From positions 434,001-498,000 of the forward strand of contig NZ_CP108036.1 in the NCBI RefSeq assembly GCF_036170895.1: 64,000 nucleotides of DNA, given 5' to 3'. Shown one piece after another: positions 53,401 to 61,884 of the stretch. The DNA is from Streptomyces erythrochromogenes. Lineage in GTDB: Bacteria > Actinomycetota > Actinomycetes > Streptomycetales > Streptomycetaceae. The position numbers and the translations under genes are program-made. Each line of letters begins with the position of its first letter. Position 1 is the stretch's first letter. The notes under the pieces are model-generated. The model was not told the origin of the DNA, ran no database searches, and saw nothing but the letters and a program-made list of their open reading frames with translations.

Positions 53401-53971
53401 GCTGTCCGTCCAGGTCGGCGCGGGCACGGCGCCGGGCACCTACACCCTGACGGTCACCGGCTCGGGCACCGTCAGCCACACGACCACCTACACGCTGACC
53501 GTCACGGGCGGCGGCAGCTGCACGCCGCGCCAGCTGGTGGTCAACGGCGGCTTCGAGAACGGCTCCGGCCCGTGGACCGCGACCACGGGCGTGATCACCA
53601 ACCAGTCCGGCCAGGCCCCCCACGGCGGCAGCTACAAGGCCTGGCTCAACGGGTACGGCTCCACCCACACCGACAGCGCCTCGCAGTCGCTGGCCATCCC
53701 CTCGGGCTGCGCCTCGTACCGGCTCTCGTTCTTCCTCCACATCGACACGGATGAGGACGAGAACGTCGTCTACGACCGGTTCACGGTCTCCGTGGCCGGC
53801 CAGACGCTGGCGTCCTTCTCCAACCTGAACGCGAACTCCGGTTACGCCGAGAAGACCTACGACCTGTCGGCGTACGCCGGCCAGACCGTCACCCTGAAGT
53901 TCAACGGCGTCGAGGACCAGTCCCTGCAGACCTCCTTCGTCGTGGACGACGTGACCCTCCAGGTGAGCTGA
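50462..53971 (+). CDS. Secreted dual metallopeptidase: M4 (thermolysin-like) fused to M28 aminopeptidase
   Basis: 1169 residues from TTG 50462, six bases after GGAG, which gives a clean signal peptide ending near residue 29. Residues 50-210 look like an FTP/PepSY propeptide. The M4 catalytic domain follows, with zinc site HEYGH (His333, Glu334, His337) and Glu356 in GLGEATGD, ending near residue 520. An Ig-like domain (about 535-625) leads to an M28 domain (about 635-910) with His719, Asp731, Glu765/Glu766, Asp794, and the CYHSSCD site as in S. griseus aminopeptidase. Another Ig-like domain and a C-terminal beta-sandwich with [13 protein letters not shown] follow. Both active sites are intact, so one polypeptide could carry endo- and aminopeptidase activity. 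Confidence 0.93.
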   Translation: MQPTRWTAAVAAMALTASLAGALAGTASAAQQAQPAPSRKDTPAARAVAAADQAVDSGLDSLVNSAQEQYERRLVTPWVKDLYSVSYERSYRGLPVVGGDAVVLADGAGKVRALQSASSVRIDVATRASVSAKDAETTSRTKLAAVDEVESSRLVVRLKDDKPVLAWETVLSGRTRTAPSKLHVFVDARTGSFVDSYDDVVAGTGNSKWNGPGPITIDTTDSGSTYTLRDPHRTGLSCADYSTGTVFTKSSDSWGTGNPTSRETGCVDLMFAAQKQWDMLTQWLGRNGVNGNGRSFPAKVGLSDLNAYWDGSSVTIGRNSAGEWIAGVDVVAHEYGHAIDSNTPGGTSGQEAGLGEATGDIFGALTEAYINQPAPYDTPDYTVGEVVNLQGRGPIRNMYNPPAVNNDPACYSSAIPGTEVHAAAGPLNHWFYLLAEGTSPGGGKPDSSACNGTTLTGVGVQNAGKIFYGGMLLKTSSMSYKKYRTATLNSAKSLDATCDLFHKTKGAWDAISVPAQSADPTCTPSGQNNDFSMALNPSSGTVQQGGTVTTTVGTTVTTGTAQSVTLTASGLPAGVSASFNPATVQSGQSSVLTLTATSNAAPGASTVVVKGQGTTLSHTVDYTLNVGGTQPGNDPPDIDVAKVQAHLAQFNTIATQNGGHRRAGSAGYTQSLAYVKGKLQAAGYTVTEQYCSSCTYPSNNLIADWPGGPADQTVMFGAHLDGVSAGPGINDNGSGSATLLENALVLAQKNPTMTKHVRFAWWTDEEQGLNGSEFYVNQLSSAQRATIKGYYNFDMVGSTNGGYFINNLNSATAAPLKAYWTSLNLAPEENTEGQGRSDDYSFQQGGIPTSGYAAGASARKTSAQASKWGGTANAAYDPCYHSSCDTTNNINATVLNRSADGVAYTVWKQAVGGETPAQDFSIGVSPSAGSAAPGGSASATVNTATVSGAAQTVALSVSGAPSGVTATLSPSSVQSGSSSTLSVQVGAGTAPGTYTLTVTGSGTVSHTTTYTLTVTGGGSCTPRQLVVNGGFENGSGPWTATTGVITNQSGQAPHGGSYKAWLNGYGSTHTDSASQSLAIPSGCASYRLSFFLHIDTDEDENVVYDRFTVSVAGQTLASFSNLNANSGYAEKTYDLSAYAGQTVTLKFNGVEDQSLQTSFVVDDVTLQVS

Positions 53972-54006
53972 GCCCGTGAGCTGATCCCACCCGGACGGCC
54001 GTAGCC

Positions 54007-54037
54007 CGGCCCGGCCCCGCACGACGGGGCCGGGCCG
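54007..54037. terminator. Shared terminator between protease and serine hydrolase genes
   Basis: CGGCCCGGCCCCG and CGGGGCCGGGCCG, perfect 13-bp stem, five-base loop. It lies 36 bases after the protease stop and five bases from the convergent hydrolase stop. Confidence 0.8.
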
Positions 54038-54041
54038 TGTG

Positions 54042-55151
54042 TCACGCCGGGCGGTCGTCGGCGAACTCGGCTTCCAGGACCTGCGTGAAAATGCCGATCG
54101 GGTCGTCCCAGTCGCCGTTGACGCTCTGGGCGACGAGGTGCTCGCCGTCGCGGCTGCCGTACGTGTAGCAGAACGAGCCGTTGATGGCTCCGCCCATGCC
54201 CCAGACCGTCGCGCCCGAAGACACCGTCATGGACGACATGCCCAGGCCGTAGGAGGCACCGGGGATCCATTTGCCCTCGGGGGCCGGGCGGGCCGCGAAC
54301 ATCTCCTCCTGCTGGGCCGGCGGCAGCAGCCGGCCGCCCAGCAGCTCCGCGAAGAAGCGGTTCAGGTCCCGGGCGGTGGAGACCATGCCGCCGGCCGACC
54401 AGGCGAAGCTGGTGTTCAGCTCGGTGACGTCGTGGATCTCGGCGTCGGGCGTGGTGAGGAAGTTCTTGCTGTAGAGACGGGCGTGCGGGCCGCGCAGTCC
54501 GTACTCGTCGCTGCCCGGAAGGTACGTGCCGGTCAGCTCCAGCGGGCGGGCGATGCGCTGCTCCAACTGGTGGGCGAAGGTCCGGCCGGTCGCCTTCTCG
54601 ATGATCAGGCCGACCAGGACGTAGCCGGTGTTGCTGTACGTCCAGCCCTCGCCGGGTGCGAAGTCCGGGGCGTGGGCGGTCGCGATCTCCACCAGCTGCT
54701 CGGGACTGAAGCGGTCGTAGCGGTGTTCCAGGAAGGCCGGCCCGTAGTGCCGGGAGAGCAGCGACTCGTCGACGGCGTAGTTGAAGAGCCCGCTCGTCAT
54801 GCCGAGCAGGTGCCTGACGGTGATCGCGCCGGCGTCGTAGCCGTTGCCCCTGACCAGGCCGGGCAGCCACCGCTCGACGGTGTCGTCCAGGGAGAGTCTG
54901 CGCTCGGCGGCGAGCTGGAGGGCGAGGGCGGCCGTGAAGGTCTTGGTGGTGCTCCCGATGCGGTACTGCTCCTCGGGCAGCCGCTCGCGGCCGGTGGCCG
55001 TGTCGGCCACCCCCGCCGTGGCGAACCACCGGCCCCGGCGGTCCTGGACCTCGGCGACCATGCCGGGGAGGCCGGCTCCGCTCACCGCCCGGTCCAGGAC
55101 CTCCTGCACGGCGGCATGCGAACTCGTCTGCTGGGGAACGGGCTTGGTCAT
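54042..55151 (-). CDS. Serine hydrolase, beta-lactamase / DD-peptidase fold, apparently cytoplasmic
   Basis: 369 residues from ATG 55151. The SxxK motif is in RIGSTTKTFTAAL (near residue 66), Y-x-N in WTYSNTGYVLVG, and the third motif region in VWGMGGAINGSF. Further family blocks are TVRHLLGMTSGLFNY and LNTSFAWSAGGMVST. It resembles the secreted hydrolase at 31618 but has no signal peptide. Members act as esterases or DD-peptidases. Confidence 0.88.
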   Translation of the reverse strand: MTKPVPQQTSSHAAVQEVLDRAVSGAGLPGMVAEVQDRRGRWFATAGVADTATGRERLPEEQYRIGSTTKTFTAALALQLAAERRLSLDDTVERWLPGLVRGNGYDAGAITVRHLLGMTSGLFNYAVDESLLSRHYGPAFLEHRYDRFSPEQLVEIATAHAPDFAPGEGWTYSNTGYVLVGLIIEKATGRTFAHQLEQRIARPLELTGTYLPGSDEYGLRGPHARLYSKNFLTTPDAEIHDVTELNTSFAWSAGGMVSTARDLNRFFAELLGGRLLPPAQQEEMFAARPAPEGKWIPGASYGLGMSSMTVSSGATVWGMGGAINGSFCYTYGSRDGEHLVAQSVNGDWDDPIGIFTQVLEAEFADDRPA

Positions 55152-55289
55152 CCGTCGGCTCCTCGGTGCGCGCCACTCACGTTCTTCCCGATGGGAAAGA
55201 CGCTACGGCGCGGCACCCCGGCCGCGCTGGCCCGCTCCCGGCCAACATCAATACGACCGAAACGCCCCGGTTCACCCGTCCGTGCGCCC

Positions 55290-55577
55290 CTACTTGTGGC
55301 GGGCGCCCCGGCCCCTGTCCTCGGGGGCGACCATGGCGATCAGCCCGTAGTCCAGCTCCGCGCCGTCGATGAGCAGGGCCTCGATGGTGCGGGTGGCGGG
55401 GTCGATGTCGGCCTCCACGCCCTCTCCCCGGTAGCGGGGGTACCCGGAAGCCCCCTGCTCGCCGGTCGCCTCGACCACGGCCGACCTCAGGGCACGGTCC
55501 GCCGGCGAGGCGCCACGGAGGTTCTCGATGTGCTCGGGCACCACCAGGATCTCGAAGCTCTGCGGCTCAGTGGTCAT
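55290..55577 (-). CDS. Hypothetical protein
   Basis: 95 residues, soluble. The start ATG 55577 begins TTEPQSFEILVVPEHIENL; the C-terminal half (VEADIDPATRTIEALLIDGAELDYGLIAMV) looks like a small alpha/beta domain. It is unrecognised. Codon use is like its neighbours and the reading is consistent, but no ribosome site stands out. Confidence 0.6.
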   Translation of the reverse strand: MTTEPQSFEILVVPEHIENLRGASPADRALRSAVVEATGEQGASGYPRYRGEGVEADIDPATRTIEALLIDGAELDYGLIAMVAPEDRGRGARHK

Positions 55578-55616
55578 GGAACCGAAGCTACCGGATGGGG
55601 CGTCGCGCAGCCGGTT

Positions 55617-55862
55617 TCACACGTCGCGCCGCCGCACCACGATCACGGCGAGGGCCACCGCGGTCAGCGGCCAGAGCGCGTACACGATCCAGGAGCCGGG
55701 GACGGTGGCGGTGTGGCCGAGGGATCCGGGGTCCGCCTCCCAGTTCTGGACGAGTCGCTTCCAGGCCGCCGGGACCATCGCGTGGTGGACGTCCGCCGAC
55801 CAGCGGGCGCTCTCCGAGAACATGGTGGGGAGCATCAGCAGGGTGAAGACGGCGGTGACCAT
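55617..55862 (-). pseudogene. C-terminal remnant of an ABC-type permease
   Basis: An 81-residue reading with two hydrophobic segments (TAVFTLLMLPTMF and SWIVYALWPLTAVALAVIVV), a luminal loop WSADVHHAMVPAAWKRLVQNWEADP, and the basic end RRRDV. It has the feel of the last helices of an ABC-2 type membrane subunit. It begins exactly where the divergent histidine kinase remnant begins (about 55862), as expected if one deletion removed the 5' parts of both. Confidence 0.6.
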
Positions 55863-56491
55863 GGGATCGTCGCCATCCAGGCCGGAGTGGGGAGCCGGGT
55901 CATCGAGACCCAGCCGGACCAGGCCCGTGAGGCGCTGCGCGCCATCGAGGCCACCAGCAGGGAGACCCTGTCGGGCCTGCGGCGCACGCTGGTGGCGCTC
56001 CGTCAGGCGGACGGGGGCCCGGCCGCGGCCCAGGGCTCCCCCCTCGCGCCCTCGCCGGGGCTGGCGGACATCGAACGGCTGGCGGCCGCCACCGCGGACG
56101 CGGGGGTTCGCGCGAGGTGCGGCGCAGCGGGGACCAGCGTCCCGTACCGGCCGACATCGGGCTCTCCGCGTACCGGATCGTGCAGGAGGCGCTGACGAAC
56201 CTGGTCCGTCACGCGGGCACCGGGCGCTGCCGGGTGGCCATCGGGTTCGGCCGGGAGGAGCTGTGCGTCGAGGTCGTCGACGACGGCCTGGGCGCCGGCG
56301 CCACCGCCGGACCGGCCTCCCACGGCTTCGGCCTCGTCGGGATGCGGGAGCGGGTGGGCCTGCTGCGGGGGCACCTGAGCGCCGGGCCGCGGCCCGGGGG
56401 CGGTTTCCGCGTGGCGGCCAGGCTGCCGCTGCCCGCGCCCGTCGCGGCCTCGGGTGCGGGTTCGGCGGCGGTGGCGGTGGAGGGCCGATGA
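55863..56491 (+). pseudogene. NarL-type histidine kinase remnant, 5'-truncated and frameshifted
   Basis: The first frame reads VAIQAGVGSRVIETQPDQAR, then LRAIEATSRETLSGLRRTLVALRQ, the second half of a HisKA_3 dimerisation domain. The phospho-acceptor histidine region upstream is gone. At about 56110 one base is missing relative to sense, and the frame moves to RRSGDQRPVPADIGLSAYRI, with VQEALTNLVRHAGTG (N-box), DDGLGAG and GFGLVGMRERVG (G boxes). Truncated and frameshifted, it cannot make a working kinase. Its 3' end overlaps the response regulator remnant by ATGA. Confidence 0.82.
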
Positions 56492-56971
56492 CCGTACAGG
56501 TGGTGCTCGACGACGACCAGCCGCTGGTGCGGTCCGGTCCTGACCACCTTCGACGAGGACGACCACGTCTACGGCGCGCTCCGGGCGGGCGCGAGCGGTT
56601 TCGTGGTCAAGGACATGGCCCTGGACGACCTCCTCACCGCGGTCCGCGTGGTGGCCGCCGGCGACGCCCTGATCGCGCCCGGCGTGACGCGCCGTCTGAT
56701 CGCCGACTTCGTCGGCCGCACCGCCACCGTCCCGGAGCGCGCCCCGCGACCGGTCGAGGGCATCACCGAGCGGGAACGGGAGGTGCTGACGCTGGTGGGG
56801 CGGGGCCGGTCGAACACCGAGATCGCCCAGGACCTCTTCATCACGGTGGCCACCGCCAAATCGCACGTGTCGCGGCTGCTCACCAAACTCGGGGCCCGCG
56901 ACCGGGTCCAGCTCGTGATCACCGCCTATGACATGGGGCTGGTCACGGCCGGTCACTGCGCCCCGGGATAG
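56488..56971 (+). pseudogene. NarL/LuxR-type response regulator remnant with internal deletion
   Basis: The start MTVQVVLDDDQPLVRSG is a receiver N-terminus. It then jumps, out of frame, to LTTFDEDDHVYGALRAGASG and FVVKDMALDDLLTAVRVV, the receiver C-terminus. About 50-60 codons including the phospho-acceptor aspartate are lost. The downstream frame (ATG 56603) continues with a complete LuxR-type HTH (ITEREREVLTLVGRGRSN, VATAKSHVSRLLTKLG). A short HTH-only protein from 56603 could still be made. Confidence 0.82.
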
Positions 56972-57375
56972 CCGCGGGCGCGGACCGGGCGGGCGGTCAG
57001 CGCGGCCCGTACCGCGCAGACGGGACCCGGCCGGCTGCCCGCCCTGATCCGCGAGAACCCGTCCTGGCAGCAACTCGCCGACGCGGCGGGCCCGTCGGTC
57101 GTCTTCGTCACCGCGGCCCTGCTGGGCCGGCGCGCCCTGCGCAGTCCTCCGCGGCGGCGGTCGCCCAGCTGCCGGCGGAGCGCGACAGAGCCTCCGGCCC
57201 GGGCGGGCGGGAGGCTCTGCGGTGTGACGTTCGGTGCCCACGTCGCCGGCCGTTCGGCCGGCGCGCGCCGTGCGAAGCGTCGGATCGGCGTATCGGCGGA
57301 TCCGGGTGGAACAAGCCGGGGCCCCGTGGGCACTCGCGCGGGCGTCGGAGGCCCCGGCTCGTACGAGGGGACTCG
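56972..57375. other. Gene-free stretch with inverted repeats and possible coding debris
   Basis: No ORF with family character or ribosome site. One reading near 57040-57160 (LPALIRENPSWQQLADAAG, then VVFVTAALLGRRALRS) could be debris of a membrane protein. A hairpin CAGAGCCTCC/GGAGGCTCTG (57186-57219, 14-base loop) and a tight dyad GCCGGCCG-TT-CGGCCGGC (57245-57262) are present; the former could end the rodlin transcript or older genes. Confidence 0.6.
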
Positions 57376-57789
57376 TCAGCTGCCGGCCGAGAGGTTGCCC
57401 GACAGGACCGGGATGTTGTCCAGGATGTGGGAGAGCGGCTCGTCGCCCTTGGCCTGGGTGGAGTTCTCGGTGCACTGCTGGTTCTGCGGGTTGGACAGGA
57501 CGTTGATGTCCTGGACGCCGACGTTGGCGAGGAGCGCCAGCACGGACTGGACGTTGGCCTTCACCGGCAGACCGATGCAGGGCTTGTTCAGGGTGCCCTG
57601 GACCAGGCCGAGCTGCGGGCTCTGGTCGCCTTCGGTCTTCTGGTTGCCGTAGATCTGCTGGGCACCGTTGCCGTTGACGGTGTTGATCCCGTTGTCGTTG
57701 CCGATGGCCATGGCGGGGGCGGCAACGGCGGCGCCCGCGCCGACGATCGAGGCGGTGACGGCGGCGGTGGCCATAATCTTCTTGAGCAT
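57376..57789 (-). CDS. Rodlin-type cell-surface protein
   Basis: 137 residues from ATG 57789 with AAGGA seven bases upstream. The signal peptide, KKIMATAAVTASIVGAGAAV, is cleaved near residue 28 (PAMA). The mature part is Asn/Gln-rich with the rodlin pattern: NDNGINTVNGNGAQQIYGN, SPQLGLVQGTLNKPCIGLP, VQDINVLSNPQNQQCTEN, and AKGDEPLSHILDNIPVLSG. The two cysteines are conserved. RdlA/RdlB of S. coelicolor organise chaplin fibrils into rodlets on aerial hyphae and spores. Here the gene stands alone, with no second rodlin or chaplin nearby. Expression during aerial growth is expected. Confidence 0.9.
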   Translation of the reverse strand: MLKKIMATAAVTASIVGAGAAVAAPAMAIGNDNGINTVNGNGAQQIYGNQKTEGDQSPQLGLVQGTLNKPCIGLPVKANVQSVLALLANVGVQDINVLSNPQNQQCTENSTQAKGDEPLSHILDNIPVLSGNLSAGS

Positions 57790-57889
57790 CAGGGGTCCTT
57801 ATGTCACACGAGTGCATGGGGTGAGCGCCTTGATCAACGGGTGGGGCGGCGGCGGGTTCCGACGCTTCACCCGATTGGCGGCACCCGTG

Positions 57890-58627
57890 TCACCCTCCCC
57901 GGACGGCCACGTTCAGCTCGACCACGTAGTGCTCCTCCACCCATCCGTCGGGGAAGCGGCCCATGAGGAGGGCGCGTTCGTCGGCCAGGAACGCGTCGGT
58001 GCCGGGTTCACCGACGAGGAAGAGGGAATGGGTGGACAGTTTGGCAAGGTGCGTGTCGACCGGGACCCGGCGCGACCACGACACGTGACGGTCGGTGAAC
58101 CGCAGCCCGTCCTGCGGGCGGGCGCGTTCGTTGATGTACCAGCCCGGTCCGAACCGGGCCTCGATGCGGGACTGCTGCTCAGCGATCCATCCGACCGTGA
58201 CGTCCGGGTCGTTGTGCCAGATCGCCAGCGCCCCGCCGGGCCGCAGCACCCGCAGCGCCTCGGGGACGGCGCGGTCCGGATCGGTCCAGTGCCAGGACTG
58301 CGCGTACGTCAGCAGGTCCAGGCATCCGGAGGACAGCGGCAGCCTGTTGCCGTCCGCGCGCACCAGCGGGGTGCCGGGGTTGCGCCGCCGGAACTCGGCG
58401 GCCATGCCCTCGCCCGGCTCCACCCCGACCACGCGGGCGCCGCGCGCCTCCAGGAGGGACGTGGCGATTCCCGTACCCGCGCCCACGTCGGCGACGCGGG
58501 CGCCGGCCAGGGGGAAGCCGGCCAGTTCCGCCAACGTGTCGAAGAGCTCGGGCGGATACGAGGGGCGGTTCGCGGCGTAGCGCGCCGCCGCGGAGCTGAA
58601 TGAACGAGCACGGGATTCGGTCGTCAT
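57890..58627 (-). CDS. Class I SAM-dependent methyltransferase
   Basis: 245 residues from ATG 58627 (ATG 58636 also in frame). The N-terminal RARSFSSAAARYAANRPSYP is typical of the YcgJ/UbiE-type group. Motif I is VADVGAGTGIATSLLEARGA with the acidic residue in VVGVEPGEGM, and later blocks are VRADGNRLPLSSGCLDLLT, SWHWTDPDRAVPEALRVLRPGG. It is probably a small-molecule methyltransferase of unknown substrate. It is divergent from the AMP-binding ligase, with 117 bases between starts. Confidence 0.87.
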   Translation of the reverse strand: MTTESRARSFSSAAARYAANRPSYPPELFDTLAELAGFPLAGARVADVGAGTGIATSLLEARGARVVGVEPGEGMAAEFRRRNPGTPLVRADGNRLPLSSGCLDLLTYAQSWHWTDPDRAVPEALRVLRPGGALAIWHNDPDVTVGWIAEQQSRIEARFGPGWYINERARPQDGLRFTDRHVSWSRRVPVDTHLAKLSTHSLFLVGEPGTDAFLADERALLMGRFPDGWVEEHYVVELNVAVRGG

Positions 58628-58744
58628 GACGCCCATGATGCCGCTGGGCCGGCCTTCCGTGGAGTGGGCCGCCGGTGTGGCGGGGGCCGGTGCGGCGGGA
58701 GTGACCCTACGATCGCCCTCGGTACGGCGGGAGGCGGATCGCAC

Positions 58745-60259
58745 ATGGTGGCCGCGCGGTATGTCACTGAGCTGGTCGGGGCGTTCGAGCGGCACGCCGG
58801 GCGGCCGGCGCTCGGGAACGGCCCGGTCGTGCTGGAGTTCCAGGAGGTGCTCGACGCGGCCTGGCGGCTGGCCGGGGTGCTGGCCGAGTCGGGGATCGGG
58901 CGCGGCGCGGGGCTGGCCTGCGTGGCGGGCACGAACCGGCCCGAGGTGCTGCTGGTACGGATCGCCGCGCATCTGCTGGGTGCGCGGCTGACGCAGGTCG
59001 TCGTCGGACCGGCGCTGTACGGGCTGGACTTCATCCTGCGGGACTGCCGGCCGGACCTGGTGGTGCACGACGTGCCGGTGCCCGGTACGGGGGCGCGCCG
59101 GCTGGGCCTGGACGAGGCGGTCCGGCGGGCCGCCCGGCGCGCGGCCGGGCCGGTGTCCGTGCGGGCGCGCGACGACGACGTGGCGCGGGTGACGTACACC
59201 GGCGGGACGACGGGGCGGCCCAAGGGGGTCGCCTCGACCTTCGGGGCGATGGCCGCGCGGAACTCCGTACGGCCGGCGGGGTGGGCGAGGACGGACTACC
59301 TGTCGGTCACCTCGCTCGCGCAGCGGTCGGGTGGGCGGTGCCTGGAGCAGTTCCGGGCCGGCGGGCGGGTGGAGATCCTCGAGCCCTTCGGCACGCGGGA
59401 GTTCGCGGCGGCCTGCCTGCGGCTGGGGCCGGTGTCCACGTACCTGACGACGTCGATGGTGTACCGGCTGCTGGACGATCCGGAGACCGCCCACGGGGTG
59501 CCGGGGCTGGAGGTGGTCTCGTACGGGGACTCGCCGGTCCATCCGGAGCGGCTGCGGGAAGCGGTGACGCGCTGGGGCGGGCGGTGGCGGCAGGGCTACG
59601 GCACGAACGAGGCGGGGGTGATCTGTCGGCTGACGCCGGCCGACCACGATGCGGGGGTGGGCGGGCGGCCGGAGCTGCTGGCGTCGGTGGGCAGGCCCGT
59701 CGACGGGGTGGAGGCGGAGGTCCGCGACGAGCGGGGGGCGGTGGTGGCGGCCGGGCGCACGGGCGAGGTGTGGGCGCGGTCGGCGGCGGTGATGTCCGGC
59801 TACTGGGGGAGGCCCGGGCCGACGGCCGAGGTGCTGCGGGACGGCTGGCTGCGGACCGGGGACCTGGGGCACTTCGACGGGGACGGCTACCTGTACCTCG
59901 ACGACCGGGCCGCGGACGTGGTGATGGTCGACGGGGACAACGTGTACTGCGTACCGGTGGAGGCGGCGCTCGCCCGGCACCCCGCCGTCGCGCGGGCCGT
60001 GGTGGTGGGCCGGCACAGCGACCTCACCGGGGAGGAGGTGTGCGCCTTCCTGGTGCCGGCGGCGGGGCGCGCGCCGGAGCCCGGGGTGGCCGGCGAGGCC
60101 TGCGACCTGGTGGAACGGGCGCTGGCCCGGGCGCACCGGCCCACCGCCGTGTTCTGGGTGCGGGAGATCCCGCTGACCGCCCGCGGCAAGCCGGACAAGC
60201 GCCGGCTGCGTGAACGCGCGGCGACGGGCACGGCGGCAGGCGGCCGCGGCCGGGCGTAG
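58745..60259 (+). CDS. Acyl-AMP ligase / AMP-binding (ANL) enzyme
   Basis: 504 residues from ATG 58745 after GGGAGG. ANL-superfamily motifs are all present: P-loop VTYTGGTTGRPKGVA near residue 156, GYGTNEAG, the ADP-binding WLRTGDLGHFDGDGYLYLDDR, hinge DDRAADVVMVDGDNVY, and the catalytic lysine in PLTARGKPDKRRLRE near the C-terminus. It should activate a carboxylic acid as an adenylate, forming a CoA thioester or loading a carrier. No carrier protein or tailoring enzymes adjoin, apart from the divergent methyltransferase. The substrate is not recognisable. Confidence 0.87.
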   Translation: MVAARYVTELVGAFERHAGRPALGNGPVVLEFQEVLDAAWRLAGVLAESGIGRGAGLACVAGTNRPEVLLVRIAAHLLGARLTQVVVGPALYGLDFILRDCRPDLVVHDVPVPGTGARRLGLDEAVRRAARRAAGPVSVRARDDDVARVTYTGGTTGRPKGVASTFGAMAARNSVRPAGWARTDYLSVTSLAQRSGGRCLEQFRAGGRVEILEPFGTREFAAACLRLGPVSTYLTTSMVYRLLDDPETAHGVPGLEVVSYGDSPVHPERLREAVTRWGGRWRQGYGTNEAGVICRLTPADHDAGVGGRPELLASVGRPVDGVEAEVRDERGAVVAAGRTGEVWARSAAVMSGYWGRPGPTAEVLRDGWLRTGDLGHFDGDGYLYLDDRAADVVMVDGDNVYCVPVEAALARHPAVARAVVVGRHSDLTGEEVCAFLVPAAGRAPEPGVAGEACDLVERALARAHRPTAVFWVREIPLTARGKPDKRRLRERAATGTAAGGRGRA

Positions 60260-60294
60260 GAGCCGGCCCCGGGGCGGGTGTTTGACTGGGCGGC

Positions 60295-60456
60295 ATGGAT
60301 GTCGCGCGAAACGGCGGCCGGGCCGAACTGCACGTGTGGCCCGGGGCCTTCCCCGGCTTCGACACCTTCGCTCCGGGCGCGGCGCTCAGCCGGGAGGCCC
60401 GCGACGCCCGCACCCGCTGGCTCCGGCGCGTCCTCAGCCGGTCCGCGGCCGCCTGA
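60295..60456 (+). pseudogene. C-terminal remnant of an alpha/beta hydrolase (esterase)
   Basis: A 53-residue reading from ATG 60295: RAELHVWPGAFPGFDTFAPG, then LSREARDARTRWLRRVLSR, stop. This is the last strand-helix pair of hormone-sensitive-lipase-type esterases. The usual catalytic histidine in WPGAFHGFD has become proline. No body of the gene precedes it. It is a truncated relic, 35 bases after the ligase gene. Confidence 0.75.
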
Positions 60457-60595
60457 AACGGCTCGGCGAGCTGAAGGCTCCTCGGGTGCAGACGGGGACT
60501 TGTACGGCGGGCGGGCGCGTGCGTGCCGGCGGCGCCGAGGTGCCCGGTCAGTGCGAGGACCCCGGGCCTCAGGTCTGCCCGTACCCGCCGCGCTG

Positions 60596-61147
60596 TCAGC
60601 CCCACCCGTCATCGCCGGCTCGCCTGCGCTGGATCCACTGTGCGAATCCGGCGGGTTCGCCGTCGGGGGCGGGGCTGGCGCCGACGTCCGCGACCAGCCA
60701 GACCCGGCCGCGCTGCGGTCCCGTGGTGACGAGGAGCCAGAACGCCCGGGTGTCCTGTGCGCAGAGCACGATCGAGCCGTGGGAGAACACCGCGTCGATC
60801 CGGGCGTCCTGGTCGTCCTCGTCGTGTTCGACGGACTCGTCGTCCTCCCAGATCCATTCGTCCTCGAGCGGGAACATCGCGTCCGGCCGCCTCGGCTCCC
60901 CGCCGGCCCAGCACGCGGGCAGTTGCCCGAGGGGTTGCAGCCCGGCATCGCGCGGTCCGGGGGCGGACCCGTTGCTGACTTCGGCGATGAACGACCGGTA
61001 GGGCTCAGGCAGTGTCACCCCGTTCTCCGCCTCCCACGCCTCGACGGCCACGTACCCGAGGGCCGGCTCCCGCCGCGCGGCGGGAACCGCGGCGCGCAGT
61101 CCTACGAGGGTGGCTTCGTCGGGGCACGGATCAGGGGCTCTCGTCAC
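60596..61147 (-). CDS. SMI1/KNR4 family protein
   Basis: 183 residues from GTG 61147. The SMI1/KNR4 fold is recognisable: WEAENGVTLPEPYRSFIAEVSNG with the usual G and P residues, then GLQPLGQLPACW, and acid-rich WEDDESVEHDEDDQD. In bacteria this superfamily includes many immunity proteins of polymorphic toxins as well as housekeeping members. No toxin gene neighbours it; a DUF6924 protein is divergent next door. A weak ribosome site leaves the start unsure. Confidence 0.8.
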   Translation of the reverse strand: MTRAPDPCPDEATLVGLRAAVPAARREPALGYVAVEAWEAENGVTLPEPYRSFIAEVSNGSAPGPRDAGLQPLGQLPACWAGGEPRRPDAMFPLEDEWIWEDDESVEHDEDDQDARIDAVFSHGSIVLCAQDTRAFWLLVTTGPQRGRVWLVADVGASPAPDGEPAGFAQWIQRRRAGDDGWG

Positions 61148-61213
61148 GCCGCCATGATCGCAGGGGCCGGGCGGCACGTACCCTGGGGTCTTGCTTTCGA
61201 GGGAGGGGCCGAC

Positions 61214-61693
61214 GTGTTGCCCGAGGTCGTCGGACGTGACGAGTTCGCCGCGTTGATCATCAGGACCGACTACGACGACGAGCCGGCATGGCGGGCGGTG
61301 GCGGCGGCCCTGCACGAGCGGTGGGGTGTCGACGGGGAGTTCGAGGCCTCCGTCCACGTCGTCGACGACCCGGTATGGGGCGGTGCCACGTCCGAGGCGG
61401 TCATCGCCGCGGTCGCCCGTGACGAGGACCTGAGCGTGGTGTTCGTCGCCGACGGTGTCACGATGCGGTCCCCGCACCGTGCGCTGCTCGCCCTCGACCT
61501 CGGGGCCGAGGACGAAGACCTCGACCCCGAGTACTACAAGGAACTCGTCGACTCCCCGCCTCCCCGCGCGTTCCGCACCGTCCCGGCCGGCGTCCACGAC
61601 GTCCACGCGAACCTGTCGATCGCGAACATGGACTTCGAGGAATACGCGCACGAGGCGCTCGCCGATCCGGAGGGCGTCTTCCGGTCGTTCTGA
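61214..61693 (+). CDS. DUF6924 family protein
   Basis: 159 residues from GTG 61214 with GGGAGGGG upstream. It starts LPEVVGRDEFAALIIRTDYDDE and ends with AGVHDVHANLSIANMDFEEYA, motifs typical of the Streptomyces DUF6924 family, which often stands near SMI1-type genes. It is soluble and acidic. Function unknown. Confidence 0.77.
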   Translation: MLPEVVGRDEFAALIIRTDYDDEPAWRAVAAALHERWGVDGEFEASVHVVDDPVWGGATSEAVIAAVARDEDLSVVFVADGVTMRSPHRALLALDLGAEDEDLDPEYYKELVDSPPPRAFRTVPAGVHDVHANLSIANMDFEEYAHEALADPEGVFRSF

Positions 61694-61884
61694 ACCACGA
61701 CGGGCCGCCGGACGTCGCACGGCCCCCGTCGCCGTAGCACGGTCCGATCCGCGGTGCGCCCGGCGCCCGCCTGCGACCTGGGGAAACGGGTGTGACGCGG
61801 ATCGTGCGGATGCCGTAGGTTCCTGCCTGGCCCGCCCTCTTCGGCGCGCCCTTCCTGTCCTGTACCCGTGGGGGGTTCTTCAGC

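Noticed and set aside
56603..56971. Annotating the LuxR-HTH tail as an intact small regulator
   Set aside because: It is continuous with receiver-domain remains upstream and has no clear ribosome site; better treated as part of the pseudogene, with expression left open.
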